Of a stretch of 64,000 nucleotides of DNA, positions 61,905-64,000 are shown in pieces. Every line of letters begins with the position of its first letter. Within the stretch, counting starts at the first letter, position 1. The translations under genes were made by a program, and so were the position numbers. The DNA comes from Grifola frondosa. Taxonomy: Eukaryota > Basidiomycota > Agaricomycetes > Polyporales > Grifolaceae. Below the pieces are notes generated by a model. It did no database searches. It was not told the DNA's origin and worked only from the letters and a program-made list of their open reading frames with translations. The stretch is taken from contig LUGG01000027.1 of NCBI GenBank assembly GCA_001683735.1, positions 124,001-188,000 of the forward strand, given 5' to 3'.

Positions 61905-63256
61905 TTAAAGCAGGTCGGCCGCCTGCCCTCCATACCTCCTCGGCAGCTCGCTCGCATCTATAACAGGGAGCAGCGCAGCGCCGATCGTCTCCGGCCCGTT
62001 ACCCACAACGCTCATTTTGGCAAGCGTCTTCGCGGAGATGAGCGGCTTGAACAGCCAGAAGATCCACGTGAGCAACATTGGTACGTTGATGAAAAACTTC
62101 CGCGACTATGGGTGCGCGCATCAGCGTTGCTATGGATTAACGAGAGGTGAGAGCGTACGAGCAGTTCGGGGTAGTGGTTCTGGAAAATGCTCGACGCCTC
62201 CTGCGCGGCGGCCTTCTGGTTAGCATCGCGTTGCGTTAGGCTGACGCCTTCGTAGTCTGGCAACACGACGAAATCCCGGTCAATGACGTTTGCAAGACGG
62301 GGTGTGTGGAACATGGCGCACCATGAATCTGCACCATCTGGTCCACGTTCTGGAAATCGAGCAACTCGATGCTCTTCTCCATGAACTGTATTCTCCAGCT
62401 AGAAATCGACGAGGAATGTTCGCTCAAAGGAATAGTGGCAGCATATTCGAAACTACGCACCGCAGGAACAACTTCACATCGCCGAAGACCGCTTTCATAT
62501 CCTTATTCGCACCGTACAGATTATACCTATAGAGAGTCAGCCTCGCTTTCATAACGCATAAGAAACGAAATGTACGCGACCGGCCGCCCCTCATGGTCTT
62601 TCCCACAAATGCGTCCTAGCTTGCCGAACACCTCTTCCGAGAACTGCTCCTTCATGATCTCGTCGATCTTCCATTCGTCCCGCCACCGCAGAGTCGCGAC
62701 AAGCATCTCGTGTGCCTCCTTCACACTCAGATTCCTATAACGTTGTCAGCCCAGCACTTGCTGAGACTCGAGAAGCGCATACGCACCGCGCGCGGAGGAA
62801 CTTCATGAGAATGACGCTCGCACGGGCATCATTGCGCCCCGCAGGATCGATCTGCACACCCCACAACGTAATAGGGCCCGCCTTCCTATCTGGCTGGTCG
62901 ATATATGCTTCGGAGAAGATGTCCGGAAGCTGGGTCTGGAAGCGGGGAGAACCACATTTGTGAGAAAGACTCGTCGAGTGAAAATACAGAGGAACGCACG
63001 CGTAGCTCCTTCAGTGCCTTCCACTCGTCTTTCGTGAATTGTTCGGTGAGGAAGTTCTGCGGCTCCTCTTCTTCGACTTGTGTGGTGGAGACGGGTTCTG
63101 GGTAGATACGGTGCGCGATTGAGTCTGAAGCTGAAGCATCCCCCAATGTGATCGAATCAGCTCACGCTCGGTGATGGTCGCGTCCTTTGCGGTAGCGACG
63201 GCGTCGCCTGACCCAACTTCGATGGCGGACGCAATCAGTACTGTGGGTTGCGACAT
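61905..63256 (-). CDS. SFH5: Phosphatidylinositol transfer protein Sfh5 (CRAL-TRIO)
   Basis: Sec14-like lipid carrier at ER/plasma membrane contacts. Start MSQPTVLIASAIEVGSGDAV; one G is missing in the run 63140-63144 (frame then ASASDSIAHRIYPEPVST). CRAL-TRIO N part: LTEQFTKDEWKALKELR, AGPITLWGVQIDP, ASVILMKFLRAR, NLSVKEAHEMLVATLRWRDE. Lipid-binding part: GRICGKDHEGRPVA, YNLYGANKDMKAVFGDVKLF, FMEKSIELLDFQNVDQMVQI, H-DYEGVSLTQRDANQKAAAQ (across an intron), EASSIFQNHYPELL, then FFINVPMLLTWIFWLFKPLI and SAKTLAKMSVVGNGPETIGA, ending ALLPVIDASELPRRYGGQA. These phrases are those of fungal Sfh5. Confidence 0.88.
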
Positions 63257-63566
63257 GGCAGTGGGAATGATAGATGTGCGTTACGCACGAGTCGGAATTT
63301 ATACATAAAAGTTGTGATGTTTGGGACTTATCAAATCAGATAAGATAAGATGCACCTAAGATAAGATTAAATATTCCGAAACTTTCGGTCAGTTCCAAAA
63401 CGGCTAAGTACTCGTGCCCCATTCTCATCTCTCCATTTCAGTTGCTTGGTTTATCAGAAATCTTCGGGAATATTCATTGCTGTTGTTATGTGCCACTAGA
63501 TCTAATTCACCGTAAGCAGGAAAAGTGCTGCATGCAACTGATCACGAAATGACGGTGCTATAGGTC
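63257..63566. other. Divergent promoter between Sfh5 and an F-box gene
   Basis: Short spacer; contains a run of AAGATAAGAT-type GATA motifs (about 63340-63370). No coding signal. Confidence 0.4.
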
Positions 63567-64000
63567 ATGTCCACAGTCTCACAGACTAGTTCGAGTGCAC
63601 GCAGCTCTGCAGTATATCCTATGGCATTGGTCTCCAGAGTTCCAAATGAAGTACTCCACGATATCTTCCTCACGCTTATCGCGTCCGACCCCAAGGTTTG
63701 GGGAAGAAATCTAGAAAGACGCAGGTCCTGGCTCGCCGTTACCCACGTTTGCTGCTACTGGCGCGCCCTCGCCCTCGCATCTCCCCAACTCTGGTCATGC
63801 ATCCGTCTTGAGCGTGACTCCAGCGCTGCTATGCTGCGTGCATTCATCGCGCGATCCGCACAGACCCCGCTCTCCGTCGTGCTCGACCTGGGCGAACATA
63901 CGGACCTGCCGCAAGGCTCGCAGCTTGCGGCGCTGCTGGTGGAGCACAGCAGCCGCTTCGTCGAGTTTGTGCTCGTCGCGGGGACGGGACAACACATCCA
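63567..64000 (+). CDS. F-box protein, incomplete at window end
   Basis: Open from ATG 63567 to the window edge without a stop: MSTVSQTSSSARSSAVYPMA, then VPNEVLHDIFLTLIASDP, WLAVTHVCCYWRALALASPQ and LWSCIRLERDSSAAMLRAFI, the typical F-box core of Agaricomycete F-box proteins (VPNEVL, WR-LA). It then continues TPLSVVLDLGEHTDLPQGSQ in the usual style of repeats after the F-box. No intron in this part. Remainder lies beyond the window. Confidence 0.75.
   Translation, partial: MSTVSQTSSSARSSAVYPMALVSRVPNEVLHDIFLTLIASDPKVWGRNLERRRSWLAVTHVCCYWRALALASPQLWSCIRLERDSSAAMLRAFIARSAQTPLSVVLDLGEHTDLPQGSQLAALLVEHSSRFVEFVLVAGTGQHI

Overview
The window looks like nuclear DNA of a filamentous basidiomycete (Agaricomycetes, probably a Polyporales-type wood-decay fungus). 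The reasons are multi-exon genes with introns of about 50 bp, membrane-protein families typical of this group (DUF6533, DUF6534, DUF6535), several P450s, fungal F-box proteins and a basidiomycete-style split histone H3/H4 pair. I saw no tRNA, rRNA, CRISPR array or prokaryotic signal.

Layout. 0-12 kb is ordinary gene space: the Trm82 tRNA-methyltransferase subunit (-), a small secreted cysteine protein (+), an Erv1 sulfhydryl oxidase (+), a weak hypothetical gene, a ZIP zinc transporter (+) and a DUF6535 membrane protein (-). 12-40 kb is an accessory, rearranged region. It holds a tandem pair of broken DUF6534 membrane-protein genes (12.2-17.7 kb), a P450 gene tail-to-tail with them (19.9-21.9 kb), and an inverted second copy of the same P450/DUF6534 block at 35.3-40.7 kb. 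One arm of this inverted duplication was split by a head-to-tail pair of Helitron-like elements (18058-19744). The other arm still shows the empty site. Between the arms lie a GH47 alpha-mannosidase, a HIT zinc-finger protein, a TMEM97/EXPERA protein, a phosducin-like protein, a seven-helix membrane protein and a patch at 33.3-33.9 kb made of pieces of unrelated genes. 40.8-64 kb is mostly conserved: Paf1, another P450, two PARL-type mitochondrial rhomboids pointing away from each other around an SRPK-like kinase and a METTL21-type methyltransferase, a decayed histone H4 copy, an F-BAR RhoGAP, an F-box/LRR protein, divergent H4/H3, a Sfh5-type lipid-transfer protein and the start of another F-box protein.

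How the parts relate. Most genes are independent housekeeping units, not an operon-like pathway. The repeated unit that stands out is the convergent P450/DUF6534 pair, copied as a block and now partly decayed. No biosynthetic core enzyme (PKS, NRPS, terpene synthase) accompanies the P450s, so I do not call a metabolite cluster.

A caution for all gene models: many otherwise well conserved genes carry single-base losses, often in short homopolymer runs (sites listed in the findings). These look more like consensus errors than biology, so frameshifts here should be checked before a gene is called broken. Exon joins were read by eye. Outer coordinates are mostly secure, while internal splice sites are my best reading.
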